64,000 bases of DNA from Pegoplata infirma (taxonomy: Eukaryota; Arthropoda; Insecta; Diptera; Anthomyiidae). The stretch is taken from the NCBI GenBank assembly GCA_963921195.1, contig OY992536.1, positions 113,486,778 to 113,550,777 on the forward strand, written 5' to 3'. The notes under the pieces are model-generated. The model was not told the DNA's origin. It searched no databases and saw nothing but the letters and a program-made list of their open reading frames with translations. The translations under genes were made by a program, and so were the position numbers. Shown here one piece after another: positions 10,760-22,600 of the stretch; positions within the stretch are counted from its first letter, which is position 1; every line of letters begins with the position of its first letter.

Positions 10760-11345
10760 AGAAAAATCTCAGAATCATCTATATTTCTCAACCGTATTTC
10801 CACATAGAAAAAATGCGAAAAAGACATTTTTCTATAAAAAATTTTTCAAAATCTGCGAATTTTTTGTAAAAAAAGTCTCAGAATCTGAAAATCTCTCAGT
10901 CACAGTTCCATAGATGTTTTCTGCAAAAATTATTTGATTCTGAAACAATTTTTCTAAAGAAAAATTCTCAGATTCTGATACATTTTTTCTACAGAAAAAT
11001 TTTCAGATTCCGATACATTTTTTCTATTGAAAAATTCTCAGATTCTGAGACATTTTTGCTATAGAAAAATTTTCAGATTCTGAGAAATTTTTTCTATATA
11101 AAAATTCTCAGATCCTGAGACATTTTTCTATAGAAAAATTATCAGATTCTGATACATTTTTTCTATAGAAAAATTCACAGATTCTGACACATTTTTCTAT
11201 AAAAAAGTTCTCATATTCTGAATTGTGAAACATATTTCTATAGAAAAATTTTCAGATTCTGAGATTTCAGATTTTTCAAAAGAAAAAAATATCCAGAAAC
11301 TGAGTATTTTCTGTAGAAAAGTTTTAGAATCTGAAGGTATTTCTA
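10760..11345. repeat. Imperfect tandem repeats with a CAGATTCTGAGACATTTTT core
   Basis: More than ten diverged units of about 40-45 bp alternate ATAGAAAAATT with CAGATTCTGAGACATTTTT. The same unit occurs inside the hAT element at 58093-59128. No coding function is seen. Confidence 0.75.
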
Positions 11346-11399
11346 TTGAAAAAATGTTTAATAACAGAAAAAATTTCAGATCCTTCATAAAATTCTGAG

Positions 11400-11789
11400 A
11401 CATTTTTCTTATTATCAACTTTTCTTTAAAATTTGTAAACATTCAAAAAATTAAAAAAAAAAAAAATTAATTAAAAATAATAAACTTTTCGTAGTTTTTA
11501 TTTAAATTTTAAAAGGAAATGGTGTAAAAAAGCCATTACTAATGCAAGGTAATACTACCAAATTATTTACGTAATATCACCTATTTATCAATGCTATTTT
11601 ACCTAAAAAGCTAAGGTATGTTTCTGTCAACCATAATAAATTTTCGAACATAGGAATTACCATAGCTTTTAAGTAAGATTACCTTTTAACTTAGCAAATG
11701 CCCCGTTTGCCTGGTGCTAAGGTATTTTTATACTATAATTTTAGGTAATATTACCTCGATTTTTTTTTTGTGTGTAGGAAACAAAAGAG
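11400..11789. other. Non-coding, GGTAATATTACC-type words
   Basis: No gene is seen. Between about 11515 and 11760 short palindromic TRCCTT and GGTAATAYTACC words recur on both strands, suggesting a decayed inverted-repeat element. No clear ends were found. Confidence 0.35.
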
Positions 11790-11929
11790 AACAAGAAACG
11801 TATACCACCCGAGAAAGTTAGGTTAGGTTGTATGTGGCTGCTGACGCTTTACGTCAGCACACATAGACTCAGGGGTCCTTGGTGATACCACGGGACGGTA
11901 ATGGGGTTTCCCTAATAGTCCCTACCGTT

Positions 11930-12890
11930 GAAAAAATTTTAGCTTCTCATGAAACTCCTTAGAAATAGAATTTTGACATCTGATAAATCAGAAAGATCTG
12001 CTGCTCCCTAAATCCCAGTAAAGCAAATCTTTGAACAGAAAGTGCCAGGCAATGGCAGATAAAGTGTTCATTAGTTTCCAACTTATCCCCATCAATGCAA
12101 CTCCAGCAAAAGTCATTTGACAGCAACCACCGTCGAAATCACTCCTCTTATAAGCGGTTTCAGCTTACTTGTGCGCTTCTTCCACACGTCCATCCATGTG
12201 CCCCTCTAATTAGTCACCATCGCAAAACAAAGCCGTATTTTTTGCTTTCAAGTTTCTAGAGGCATGCCACCACATTCCATTTGCGTTGAAATCTGTGAGG
12301 TAGTTCCCAGTCTTGTAAGCTCATCGGCTTTGCAATTCCCTAAATTGTCTCTGGGCCCTAGGACCTATATGAGCCGAATGTCAAACTGCTTGGTCATCTC
12401 ATTAAAAGACGTGCGGCAGTTAAGGGGAGATCTTGTTTTCCGAAACATTGACTCGAGGGACTTGACCGCGGCTTAACTGTCGGAATAGATGTTGACTGCG
12501 GTTGTAGACATGACATTGCAACCCAACCAGTCAGCCAATTCCTTTATTGCTAGCTTCCCTGCTTGGTAAACACTGGAATCATCTGACAATCTTCGAGCCA
12601 TGTTCAACCTCTTCCAAAAAGACTCTGAAGCCCAATTGTTCGTGTAGCTTCGACCCATCTGTGTAAAAATTTATAGAGGCTCCACTACCCAGACTGTTCT
12701 TTAGCCAACACTCCCTGGATGGCATTATATTGGTAAAGTGGCGCTCAAAAAAGTTCATAGAGGGAGCGCAGTCCACATTTTGTGGTTCTGTTATCTTCTG
12801 CCTACCTAATATGTCCAATGGTATAAGGCGAAGGAAGATTTCTAATGCAGCCGTAAGTGTATTACAAAGAGCTCCAGTGAGACACATCGA
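11930..12890 (-). pseudogene. LINE RNase H and C-terminal zinc-knuckle region
   Basis: The fragments read INFYTDGSK (first catalytic Asp), SSVYQAGKLAIKELADWL (the usual catalytic Glu of QAE is Gly here), VNIYSDS (second Asp) and GNCKADELTRLGT (C-terminal helix of RNase H). They are followed by a CWSC...NEHFICHC block near 12030-12110 that resembles the CCHC motif at the end of LOA/I-type ORF2. Frame changes near 12580-12660 and in-frame stops show that it is dead. Confidence 0.85.
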
Positions 12891-13039
12891 CGCTATTCTT
12901 TGTACCTTCTTTATGAAGACACAGTTCCCCTTTATTATCTAAAGCAGCCCACCTCACAATGATTTTATACAGCAGAATTGGACGCACCACTGCTGGAACA
13001 ATCCAGTGAACTACTCTAGTGCTAAAGCCCCATCGTTTT

Positions 13040-13540
13040 TCAATGATCCTTTTACAGATTTAACGCAATCGTTGATTTTCTCACCCGTTCCTCAGTATTA
13101 CGTCTAAAATTCAACTTCGTATCTTGAAATACTCCAAGATACTTCCAAAGGAATAGGATCAAAAGCAGTAATCTTATTATTCCTTGTAAACAAGACAAAT
13201 TTAGTTCTAATCGGAATAACTCCAAGACCACAGTTTTTTACCCATATTGATAGATCTTCCAGAGAACCCGGAAGAATGTCCCTTAATGTTGGCAAGTTCT
13301 TACAACAAATTTTGTTAGAAAGTCCGCAGCGAGTAATAAATGTGACCCATATCTAGTTTTAGCCTCCGAGGTTATCTTCTTGTTATGAGTGTTAGTTTCT
13401 CAGCTTTCTAAGTTGCTGCCTAGTCGAAAGCAACCTCTGGTTAATCACTCTATGCAAACATGAGTCTATTAATCGATCCATTTGCCTTTAAAAATGATGA
13501 TTGACTAGTTGGTCTGAAATCCTTTGAAACTTGGTAGGAG
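13040..13540 (-). pseudogene. LINE reverse transcriptase, C-terminal part
   Basis: From 13540 leftward the minus strand reads FQRISDQLVNHHF, RLIDSCLHRVINQ and then the thumb region CGLGVIPIRTKFVLFTRNNKI (about 13104-13230). The last piece matches the LINE pattern 'GL.VNP.KTE.VLFTR.YKI'. Stops and frameshifts interrupt it. It joins the RT N-terminal piece at 15690 across the DNA elements at 13541-15674. Confidence 0.8.
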
Positions 13541-15119
13541 TTTTTCCTACACTCAAAATAATTCTACAGTAAAAGGTTTAGTAAGTGATTTTGTACAAAA
13601 ATCTACTAATTACACTGCTTAACAATCCACTATTTTAGAAAACAAGAGGTACGACCATCATTTCTATATATTTCGGACATGCTGAATCGAATGGCGTACT
13701 CCGTTTTTCGATGTTGATGGTACAGTTTTCTTGCAATATGTCATTAAAGATTGACTGATTTTCAGCGGCTTTTTTAACAAAAAAATTTCCAACGCTAAGT
13801 ATTTTTAAATGTTATGGCATGGAAAACAAAGATATAACTTGTAGCAATATTTCTAATGTAAATTTGGTTTTAAGCTTTTCATCTTAATCCCTTAAATTCG
13901 CGGATTTCTTAATTTTTTAACGTTTTCGCGAAATAAACCTCTAAATTGGTTTTTGAATAAAAACTTGCTTTTAGTGAATCAAAAAGGCATCCCTAACAAT
14001 ACAAATAGTGGACAAAAAACAGCTATGTTATATGGACCATCATGATAAAAATCGCGAAAAACCGTTTTTTTGTATATGGCAGCATCATTTTACGAGATGA
14101 TTTAAGGCTCCATCTTTAAGTATATAATGTGGGAACCTTAAACAATGAACTGACCCAAAATTTGCCCAAAAAAGTTTTCATTTGCATAAGTTATCTCAAC
14201 AAGAACTATAATTATTGTATGGCAAACACTGAAATAATAGTTTTTGTTAAGATAACTTTTGCAAATGAAAACTTTTTTGGCCATATTTTTGGTCAGTTAG
14301 TTATTTAAGGTACCCCCATTATATACTAAAAGATGGAGCCTAAAATCATCTCATAAAGTGATGCTGCCATATACAAAAAAACGGTTTTTTGCGATTTTCA
14401 TCATAATGATCCATATAATATAGTTGTTTTTTGTCCACTATTCGTATTGTTAGGGATGCCTTTTTGATTCACTGAAAGCAAGTTTTTAATCAAAGACCAC
14501 ATTGGCTGTTAATTTCGCGAAAAACTTAAAAAATTAAGAAATTCGCGAATTTAAGGGCTTAAGCTGAATTCACAATGACGGAGTACTCTGTGCCAGAGAG
14601 TAGATTTTGTTCCTTTCTCTTTCGCACTTACACATTTTTTGTATGATGTCGTCTCTATTTTTAGAGACGGTACTCTGTAGTACAGAGTACTCCGACATTG
14701 TGTCGGAGCCTTTAAGATGAAAAGCTTTAAACCAAATTTGCATAGGAAATATTGCTACAAGTCATATCTTTGTTTTCCATGCCATAAAATTTATAAATCA
14801 TTAACTTTGCAAATTTTTTTGTTAAAGAACTGGCTCGAAATCAGCAAATCTTTAACGACATTTTGCAAGAAAACTGTACCATACATCAAAAAACGGAGTA
14901 CGCCATTCGAATCAGCATTTCCGAAATATATCGAAATGATGGACGTAACTCTTGTTTAATTTTTAGTGTTCCGCAGTGTTATTTACTATTTTTAGTATCT
15001 TCAAAGTACTAAAATTAGTAATTTTTACTGGTTTTTAATAAATTTAGTAAAAAATTTTAGTATTGGTTACCAATTTCTGCACTAGGTCCTTTGAACTAAA
15101 ACTTAGTTAAATTTTTAGT
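13541..15119. mobile_element. CACTCA-type element containing a 1.3-kb foldback
   Basis: The left end begins (TA)CACTCAAAATAATTCTAC inside the LINE RT, like element E at 51754. Its right end is not clear because a family A element abuts it at 15121. Inside lies a long inverted repeat: left arm about 13643-14218, right arm about 14232-14957 (the difference is the MITE at 14563-14711). Arm sequence is about 90% self-complementary by eye, without a coding frame. Such arms would fold into a long hairpin RNA. Confidence 0.7.
14563..14711. mobile_element. 149-bp MITE with TTAA duplication (piggyBac-type), copy 1
   Basis: It is flanked by TTAA on both sides (14559-14562 and 14712-14715). The opposite foldback arm keeps the empty site (inverse of CATCTTAATCCC near 13880). 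The inverted ends share the words CACAATG and CGGAGTACTCTG. TTAA duplications are diagnostic of piggyBac-like elements. Other copies: 17716-25184, 39687-40002, and a decayed one near 44630-44690. Confidence 0.88.
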
Positions 15120-15120
15120 A

Positions 15121-15674
15121 CACTCAGAAAATTATGTAAGTTACTACATGTTAGTTGTTTGTATATTTTACAGTAGTTAGTTGTTTTCAACTACAAAGTC
15201 AGTTATTTTTGTATGAAAAATATCAAACAACTATTTCTGTTAGTTATTTAAAGTCGTTTTTTTGAATAACTAACAAAAAAGTACTGTAATGTAGTAACAG
15301 TTATTTAAAGTAGTTAATTTTATTTTTTTATCTCTGAAAAGTTTTTTCCAAAAGAAAAAAATTTCATTTTTTTATTTTTTCACAACTTTTTTAAAAAAAA
15401 ACTTGGATAAATTTGGTCATCATTTTTTTTTTCTGAGAAATTTTTTGAAAAAAAAATTATATATTGTTTATTTTATTTTTACTACATATTAGCTGTTTTG
15501 ACTACAAATGTTAGTAATTTTTACTATATAAGTCAGTTGTTTTTTTTTTTCAGTTAAAATAACTAACATTGTTAGTTGATTTAACTGAAAAAGTAGTTGA
15601 CCCCAAAATAACTAACAAAGTAGTTATTTTAACTGACATTTTCAGTTGATTTTACTAACATAATTTTTTGAGTG
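15121..15674. mobile_element. Family A MITE, TA-flanked
   Basis: It begins CACTCAGAAAATTATGTAAG and ends ACATAATTTTTTGAGTG, with TA outside both ends. It is full length (about 554 bp) and carries the family's AACT/AGTT arrays and the central CCCCAAAA motif (GTAGTTGACCCCAAAA). There is no ORF. Confidence 0.9.
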
Positions 15675-15689
15675 TATTAAATACCCACG

Positions 15690-16210
15690 TTTTTTTTTGG
15701 GTGTAGCCTTCGGGATAAAAACGACTCTTGTATCCCTCCATTTAAAAGGAATATACGACCAGTTTATGCATGCTGTGTAGAGATTATACAGCCAAGGGGC
15801 TATGTAGACCGACACTTGCAGCATCTCAGCCGGAATTCCACCATCAGGCCCAGGGGATTTATAGAACCTAAAGCTTCTAATCGCCAAGATGAATGTTAGC
15901 ATATTTATTATTTCAGAGCTTTCCTAAGCTTAAAACGGCTTCAAGGAATGGTCCAGAAAATGCGTGTTGAGAAGGAGATCCAGCGACACCCCACTGGAGG
16001 TAGATCACACCCCAGTAGATCCTTCATGTATCCCAGGGCGCAAGGAGAAGCCAAAACTTTGCGCAGCCTGGATGCCTTCGAAACGTCTTCTATGTTTCCA
16101 CAGAAGTTTTTCCAATAATCACATTTGGGTATTCTGGTCATCTTCTTAAAACTCTTATGCTGCGCTCTATATGCAGACCAGTCCTCGTTCGCTCTTGAAG
16201 ATTTTGCCTT
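15690..16210 (-). pseudogene. LINE pre-RT region and reverse transcriptase N-terminus
   Basis: Minus-strand reading gives DWSAYRAQHKSFKKMTR and ARLRK-like pre-RT sequence (16200-16030). RT block 1-2 follows (15902-15700): SFRFYKSPGPDGGIPAEMLQ, PWLYNLYTACINWSYIPFKW and RVVFIPKATPKK. These match the 'YKSPGPDGI.P..LQ' and 'VVFIPK.GK' motifs of Jockey/I-type LINEs. It is interrupted on the left by the family A element and by frameshifts. Confidence 0.88.
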
Positions 16211-16607
16211 CACTAAGAAAATTATGTCATTAACTGTTTGTAGGTTATTTTAAAAAGAAATCAGTAAAGTTATGTTAAAAGAAAAATCATTGGTTTTATT
16301 ATGGATTTCTTGTTTTCTACTGTTTCTGTAGTTAAAAAAAAATAATTTCCTGTCTTAAAACTGAATTTTCTGTTACATTCAATTTCGGTAGTAAAAAATT
16401 TCTTCTATAGTTTAACTGTTTTTCAATACAAAATAAGTGAATATTCAGAAGTCTTTGAATGTTTTGGATAGTCATTAAATTAACATTAAAAATTGACTGT
16501 ATTATGTTTTTATTTTAAAAGAAAAAACACTGGAATGGTTTTTAAATAAAATTTTATTTGTTTTAAGTGAATATTCACTGGAATTTACCTACATAGTTTT
16601 TTGAGTG
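16211..16607. mobile_element. Diverged family A-like MITE in the LINE linker, TT duplication
   Basis: The ends are CACTAAGAAAATTATGT and the inverse of ACATAGTTTTTTGAGTG. The flanking dinucleotide is TT on both sides (16209-16210 and 16608-16609). At 397 bp it is shorter than typical family A, with the same TA/AACTG-rich subterminal pattern. LINE coding sequence resumes on both sides. Confidence 0.75.
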
Positions 16608-16989
16608 TTATTAAAGATATGTCTGCAGGATTCTCTGCTAGTCTGCAACACATTTGACATTTATTTTTTCCCCAAAGCTTCGCAGAAGTGCAAGCGGCAT
16701 CCAGAGACCTATTACAAAAATTTGTTATATGGTCAACGAAACACTCAATTTCCGCCAAACTATGCAGTCCAGATAAGGGTATTTCATCCAAAACCGTAGA
16801 AAAAGTATCCCTATATTTCACCCAGTTTGTTGTTTTCAAATTTTTAGACACTTCCTCAACAGGGCACCGCTCCCTGAGTAAACACTCAATATAGCGAAGA
16901 TCTGAGAAAGAAGGCTCTTCCAAAACCCTCCAGTTAAGGATGAAATTCCAATGATAGTCTTGGTAAGTATCGAGAAAGGAAATACTCAA
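16608..16989 (-). pseudogene. LINE endonuclease C-terminus and linker
   Basis: The open minus-strand stretch reads FLDTYQDYHWNFILNWRVLE and EEPSFSDLRYIECLL. The last part is the 'EEPSFSDH..I' end of an APE-type endonuclease. It continues with TTNWVKYRDTF and a Cys-rich SAKLWGKNKC segment typical of the linker before RT. The endonuclease nicks target DNA; its catalytic N-terminus is missing here. Confidence 0.8.
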
Positions 16990-16992
16990 TGG

Positions 16993-17390
16993 GGGTTTTC
17001 ACAGTGACGGGTATTTTTATGTGATAAATGGCAAAATTTCCATTTTCTAAACGTCAAGTATTTGCCACAATTTTTTCTTTTACATATCGTGAGCGCACTT
17101 TTTGTAAATAATTTGCACAAAATAACTTTAATAACTTTTTGCATTCACAATTTTAAAATAAACACAAATAATCTGCATTTTTCGTTTTTTATAAATGTTT
17201 TTGTTGCCGCGTTCGAAATTTCAGCATAAAAACTCACAGCTGTTTTCATTTATTTGCACTCTGGAATTTTCTTTTTAGTCAAGGTTTGAGTTAGGCATTT
17301 TAAGAAAAATATGATAGAGTTTTTGTGACGTTATGGCATTTTTGCCAAATACCACACTAAAAAGGGAAATTTATTCGTCACTGTGAAAAC
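16993..17390. mobile_element. TIR element, GTTTTCACAGTGACG ends
   Basis: GTTTTCACAGTGACG at the left (about 16995) and CGTCACTGTGAAAAC at the right (about 17375) form a 15-bp TIR around about 390 bp of non-coding sequence. It cuts the 5' side of the LINE. No convincing target duplication was found. Confidence 0.65.
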
Positions 17391-17711
17391 TTCAAATATT
17401 TCTATCTTTTATTTTTATGTCGTTTAAACGTATTTTTACGCGATCGTATTCCAACATTTTAATGGCCTTCATCTTGAATTTTCTAATTAAACTTAAAATT
17501 TTTTTTAATAAAAATGTGATGAAATTTTATCATCCGGAAACAACGATATCTAGGTGTTGTCTTAAATAGGTTAATTATCACTACTACATAATCACCTGTG
17601 ATGACCAAGCGTCAGTATTTGTAGACGTCATTTTCCTAGGAGTTGTTTTCAATTTAAAACCTTTAAAATTAAAGAAATAAACTATTAATTTTGTTTTTGC
17701 AATTATAAAAT
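17391..17711. other. Non-coding spacer
   Basis: A/T-rich sequence with no gene, repeat end or RNA signature that I can recognise. Confidence 0.4.
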
Positions 17712-17909
17712 TTAAGCTGAATTCACAATGACGGAGTACTCTGTGCCAGAGAGTGGATTTTGTTCCTTTCTCTTTCGCACTTACACATTTTTGTATGATG
17801 TCGTCTCTATTTTTAGAGATGCTACTCTGTAGTAGAGATGCGCGCGTGACACGATTTGTTCGTGATTCACTTGATTCACTCGTGAATCACGCGTGATCGT
17901 GAGTGCGCG

Positions 17910-18204
17910 ACTTATAAATATGGAATTAAAACCACAATTTATTTATTTTATTTAAAATATTTATTTAATATTTTATATTTTATTTAAAAATGAAACTTCT
18001 TTATTTAAAGACGGTTTATTAAAGACTAAAGAACTTAACGACTAAAATATAATTAGGAGTTCTTAAAGTTAAATTTGATTAAAAAGAGTGAAAGCTTTAG
18101 GTGAAAAAGAAAGGAAAGAGTAGAGTTAAAGTAAAGTAATGTAAAAGATTAAGAATAGAGATAGGAACAGAAACATAAGTTAAGTTAATTAAATTAACGT
18201 AACT
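17910..18204 (-). repeat. 3' LTR of the gypsy element
   Basis: 295 bp, reading AGTTACG...ATAAGT on the minus strand, identical by eye to the LTR at 24425-24719. Confidence 0.95.
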
Positions 18205-18213
18205 ACCCCCCCG
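18205..18213 (-). other. Polypurine tract of the gypsy element
   Basis: On the minus strand CGGGGGGGT directly precedes the 3' LTR, the plus-strand priming site. Confidence 0.8.
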
Positions 18214-18574
18214 TTAAATTAAGGACACTCCCGAGTCCATCAAAAAATTCAAAATTAATATTTACAAATAAAAATTATTTTCCCTTATATTTTTGTCTTT
18301 TACAAATTATTTACTTTTTGTTTCAAATTCACTGTTCAGTCGAGATAATCGAGATAAAATAATATTAAGACTAATTTTTAAATTATAAGATAAATATAAA
18401 TTAATAATAACTTATTTGTTTATACATTTTTATTTAACTTTTTATTTATAACATTTATAATTTTGTATAACAAAGAATTTTTTTATTAAAAGAACATGGA
18501 TTTATTTTTTTTTTTTTTAATTTAATTTAATTATTTAATTCAAATCAGATCAGAATGTAAAATTATTTTAACTA

Positions 18575-19144
18575 CTAATTCACATTTGTATCATATTGTC
18601 TTGTATTTAAAAGTCCATCATATTTAGTTTGTCTTTTTATATTGGTACTGTGTATATTTTGAAGTTTACTCATTCTGAATTTAGGTTGTTCCTTATGGCG
18701 TAAAGCCTTGTAATTTTTTATGTAACCTTCATTTCGTTGGTCAGTGTAAAGTTCCCTATTTTCGTTCCTTTTATTTATATAATTCTGTTTATTGTTAACC
18801 ATAATGTTATGTATTCGCATTTTGTCGCAGTATCCAAATTCGACATTAATAGGTTTTTCCTTTATAGCAGAGTGAATACTATTATTATAAAATTCAATGG
18901 ACTTACTGATTTTGTCTTTTATACTAAGGGACCCTTGATCAATTGTTAACGTTCTAATTTTTTCACATAGAGTATTATGTAACCTTTCAATATCCCCATT
19001 ACCAGTATGACTATTAGGCTTAACCAAATGAAGTTCGATGTTTTCAGTTCGCAAGTATTCCTTAATGTTAATGCTTTTAAATTCATTATCAGTAATAAGC
19101 TTGTCAAAATGTCCTTTTTGTGACTTATAAAGTCGAAGTTTCTC
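18575..19144 (-). pseudogene. Gypsy integrase, C-terminal part
   Basis: It continues the integrase core after the inserted element. It holds the second catalytic Asp (LITDNEF), the catalytic Glu (GNGDIERLHNTL) and a basic C-terminal tail ending at 18575. About 360 bp of untranslated A/T-rich sequence then separates it from the polypurine tract. The catalytic triad is complete when both integrase parts are considered, but the protein is split. Confidence 0.9.
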
Positions 19145-20003
19145 CATAGGCGTAGATAGCCCTATTTAAGCCCCCCCCAGAATAATTTTAGCCCCCCCCA
19201 GAATTTTAATCATTCACATTTTTTTTTTTAATGATTTCATTAATTTTTGCAACAATAAGGCTGGATTACTCAATGCTCCGTTATAAAATAACTCTCCGTT
19301 AAATTTAACTTTTTCATACAAATTTTGACATAAGGCTCCGTTAAATCGGCAGTTAGCAGCTAACTTTTCATTGAGTAATCCGCCCTAAATAATAATAATA
19401 TGTAATGAGTCTTTAGAACTCGTTATGATTATTCAATGAGTCTTAAGGACTCGTAATAGTTTTTCCAATTGAAAAATAGTCTGAATTATTGAAAAAAGTT
19501 TTTATATGAATCTGATGTTTTTGTCAGTAATAAAAACTTTAACGAATCTTAGGGTTTTACCTTCAGGAAAACATTTTAACTTCTTTGATTTAAAAAAATT
19601 TCGAAATTCTAAGGGGTTTTTTTACAGACAAAAGTTATTGAAAGAAAGAATCTGAGAATTTTGACTAATAATCATCAACTTTTGCCATCATCAGAACTTT
19701 TTCTTGAAAAATATCATAGTAATCTAATGATTTTACTACAGGAAAAACATTAAAAATCTTTCATTCTCAAAACATATCTAGGAGTTCTAAATTTCCAAAA
19801 ATCTACAGAATCAAAATTTAAAAAAAAAATATGAATTTTTAACCGCTTTCGGGGGGCATTCGTTTCTAGGGCACCTAGACGCATGTTAAAGGGAACGCTT
19901 CAGGAATAGGTCTAGGTTTAAAAAAAAAAAAATACCAACAAAATAAAAAAAAATCTAGGGGGGCTTTAGCCCCCCCCAGAAATGTTGGCTTCCTACGCCA
20001 ATG
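19145..20003. mobile_element. 859-bp TIR element in gypsy integrase, GGCGTAG ends
   Basis: The ends read CATAGGCGTAGATAGCC and, inverted, CATTGGCGTAGGAAGCC. They are followed by C/G runs (CCCCCCCCAGAA) at both ends. The 8-bp direct repeat AGTTTCTC flanks it (19137-19144 and 20004-20011). There is no transposase frame. The duplication length suggests hAT or a similar 8-bp superfamily; assignment is open. A Harbinger-like MITE is nested at 19259-19385. Confidence 0.88.
19259..19385. mobile_element. 127-bp Harbinger-like MITE, TAA duplication, copy 1
   Basis: The ends are GGCTGGATTACTCAATG and, inverted, GGGCGGATTACTCAATG. TAA flanks both sides (19256-19258 and 19386-19388). An equally long copy lies at 36858-36984 in the opposite orientation, flanked by TTA. 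A 3-bp TWA duplication is typical of PIF/Harbinger MITEs. Confidence 0.9.
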
Positions 20004-21800
20004 AGTTTCTCTATAATGGTTTGATTAGTACGATCTTCTAAATAATAAGCAGTTGCAAATTTTGAAAATTTGTCAATGAATGTCAAAAAGTTTGATTTAG
20101 AATTAGTATATATATCCATATGAACAATTTGCTTAATGTCTGTTGGAGTTTCCGTCACATTAAATTTTTCCTTGATGGGGTTACGGTCAAATTTAGCTCT
20201 ATTGCAGACATCACAATTATTGATGTATTTTTGAATCAAAAGCTTCAAATTTGGAAAGTAAATGTGTTTTTTCAGACCCTCATAATTTTCATTTATTCCA
20301 GTATGTCCTGTTTCATTCCTATGATAGTGGTGAATTTGATTATAAGTTTCATCTTCAGATGACATGTACCTGGCTTGATAAGAACATCTGACAAATTTTA
20401 CGCTGTTATCCCCCTCAAATAGTTCAATAATTTTTTTCTGCAAAATATTATACTGATGGTCATCTAACTCAGTAAAAATGCCTATTTTGCCCTTTTCTAT
20501 ATTTCGCCTAAGTATGTTTTCTAAATCATTATTTAAATCATCTGAGTTAATATAGACTTTCTTGTTACCATGTTTAATATCAAATTCTCTAGTTTTAGTA
20601 TCGGTTAAAATTATTTGTGTTTTAAACCTGTTAACAACAGTTTCCAAAATACCAATATGGTTATGTAAATCCTCCTCTTGAGAGTGAATTGTAGCTAGGT
20701 CAGTATCATTGTTGCTGTATAGTGAATCATTGGAAGAATTTAATAAATTAATTTCACCAGAATCATAATTGATCCTACTTAAGAAATCAGCTACCTGATT
20801 ATCCTTCCCCTTTATATAATTTACTGTTAAATTGAAATCGCTAAGCTTTATAATCCACCTATAAAGCCTAGGATTCAACTCTCTACTCTGAGACTTAACG
20901 AATAACCATTTTAATGGTTGATGGTCAGAAAGAATTTCGAACTTTACACCATATAAATAAGGACGAAAATAGTTCGTAGCCCAAACAATTGCCAAAAGTT
21001 CCTTTTCGGTGGCCGAATAGTTTTTTTCATGTTCGTTTAATGTCCTGCTAGCAAAACAAATGGGATGGCCATCCTGTTGTAGCACTGCACCAAGTGAATT
21101 TAGGCTAGCATCAGTTACTAATTGAAATTGTCTTTTAAAGTCCGGATACTTAAGTACCGGAGCCTCTGTTATAATGTTTTTCAATTTTTGAAAAGCATTA
21201 ATAAAATTGGGATCATTGGTATTTAATCTAACATCTTTTCTTAAGTATTTTATCATCGGAAATGCTACCTTGGAATAATCCCTTATAAACTTACGATAAT
21301 ATCCTGTGACACTAAGAAAGGACTTTATTTCCTTAACCGTTTTTGGTAATTTAAGTTTTAAAATTGTGTCGATTTTAGCTGGGTTTAGCTTGACTCCTTC
21401 AGGTGTCAAAAAATAGCCTAAATATAAGGTTTCCCTTGCAAAAAATTTGCATTTATTAATCTGAATTTTCAGATTTGCTTCCCTCAATTTATAGAAGACT
21501 TTATTTATGTTTTCAATATGTTCCTGAAAACTAGTCGAAAATATTAATATATCGTCCAAATAAACAACGCATATTTTGTTTATAAATTCACGGAGGACAC
21601 AATTAATAAGCCTCTGAAATGTAGCCGGAGCGTTTTTTAAACCGAATGGCATCCGTACATATTCATAGTGCCCATAAGGAGTTGAAAAGGCGGTTTTTGA
21701 CCGGTCCTCTTGATTAACAAGGATTTGGTGAAAACCTTTAGCCAAATCAATAGTTGAGAAATATTGGGCACGACCTAGTTTATCTAATATCGAATCTATA
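20004..21800 (-). pseudogene. Gypsy RT, RNase H and integrase N-terminal part
   Basis: The frame is open from the RT palm (AKGFHQILVNQED) through YLDD (21551-21562) and the thumb. RNase H follows with VTDASLNSLGAVLQ and NYSATEKELLAIVWA. Next come the integrase HHCC zinc finger (HYHRNETGH...CDVCNRAK) and the start of the integrase core (HMDIY, FLTFIDKFSKFATAYY). It stops in the inserted element. RT upstream residues are in another frame because of the deletion at about 21800. Confidence 0.93.
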
Positions 21801-22600
21801 TTTCCGATAGTCTATAACTATACGCCATTTCTTTTCGCCAGAGCTATCAACTTTTTTCGGTACTATCCACAAAGGACTATTGTATGGTGAATTACTTTCG
21901 GTTATAATACCCTGCCGTAGCATATCATCAATTTGATCGCATATCTCTTGCTCATGAATATGAGGATATCGATACATTTTGGTATAAATTGGTTTATCCG
22001 TTATAGTCCTTATCTCATGTTCGATAACATTAGTATTTTCCAAAATTTGCCCTTCAGTAAAAATCAAGTCATTATATGATTCTAATATATTATCTAAAGC
22101 AATTTGTTCCTCATTATTCAAATCATTATACAAATTCTCCAAAACCTTTTCATTAATGTTTAATGATTCTAATTGATTAATTTCGTTGTCATAATAGGGA
22201 AAAACTTTCAAAAAATCTATGGTGTTTCCATTAATAGTTAATGTTTCGTTTTCCATGTCAATTATTGCTCCTAATGGCCTCAAAATATTTTGTCCTAAAA
22301 TTGCATCAAAGTTTTTTCCATTAAATATGGTCAATTTCCATGACATTGTTGCATTCTCAGAAAACTCCTTTGGTAAATTTGTAATAATTTCCTGATCTAT
22401 TGTTGTCCTGCCATTAAGGGACGTAAATGAGATTTTATCCTTCAGTAAAAATCTTTTATATTGGGGTAATTTGTCCTGATCCAATATTGAAGTTGTACTA
22501 CCTGTATCGATTAAGGCCTTAAATTTATCCTTACCGATAGTAAGTTCTACTATTGGAAGTGTCTTGATGAGGCTATTGTATGAAAATTTACTTCCTCTTC
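21801..22600 (-). pseudogene. Gypsy protease and RT N-terminus, truncated by a deletion
   Basis: This frame is -1 relative to gag. It carries the aspartic protease motif ALIDTGSTT (Asp at 22506-22508), a long linker, and RT block 1 with PLWIVPKK and WRIVIDYRK. Immediately after RK (near 21800) the expected dozen or so residues of the RT fingers are missing and the frame changes. This is an internal deletion that would kill RT. Confidence 0.9.

Larger units (their letters stand above)
11790..16989 (-). mobile_element. Decayed non-LTR retrotransposon (LINE, I/LOA-like, with RNase H)
   Basis: On the minus strand, pieces of one LINE occur in order: endonuclease C-terminus and linker (16989-16608), RT N-terminus (16210-15690), RT C-terminus (13540-13040), RNase H (12890-12250), a C-terminal CCHC-like motif (about 12130-12030) and a 3' tail to about 11790. 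It is interrupted by three elements (13541-15119, 15121-15674, 16211-16607) and by many stops and frameshifts. Domain order with an RNase H after RT fits the I/LOA/R1 group. The 5' end is missing; another element starts at about 16993. Confidence 0.88.

Noticed and set aside
18216..18574. Possible envelope ORF of the gypsy element
   Set aside because: Only about 360 bp of A/T-rich sequence with no open frame lies between integrase and the polypurine tract.
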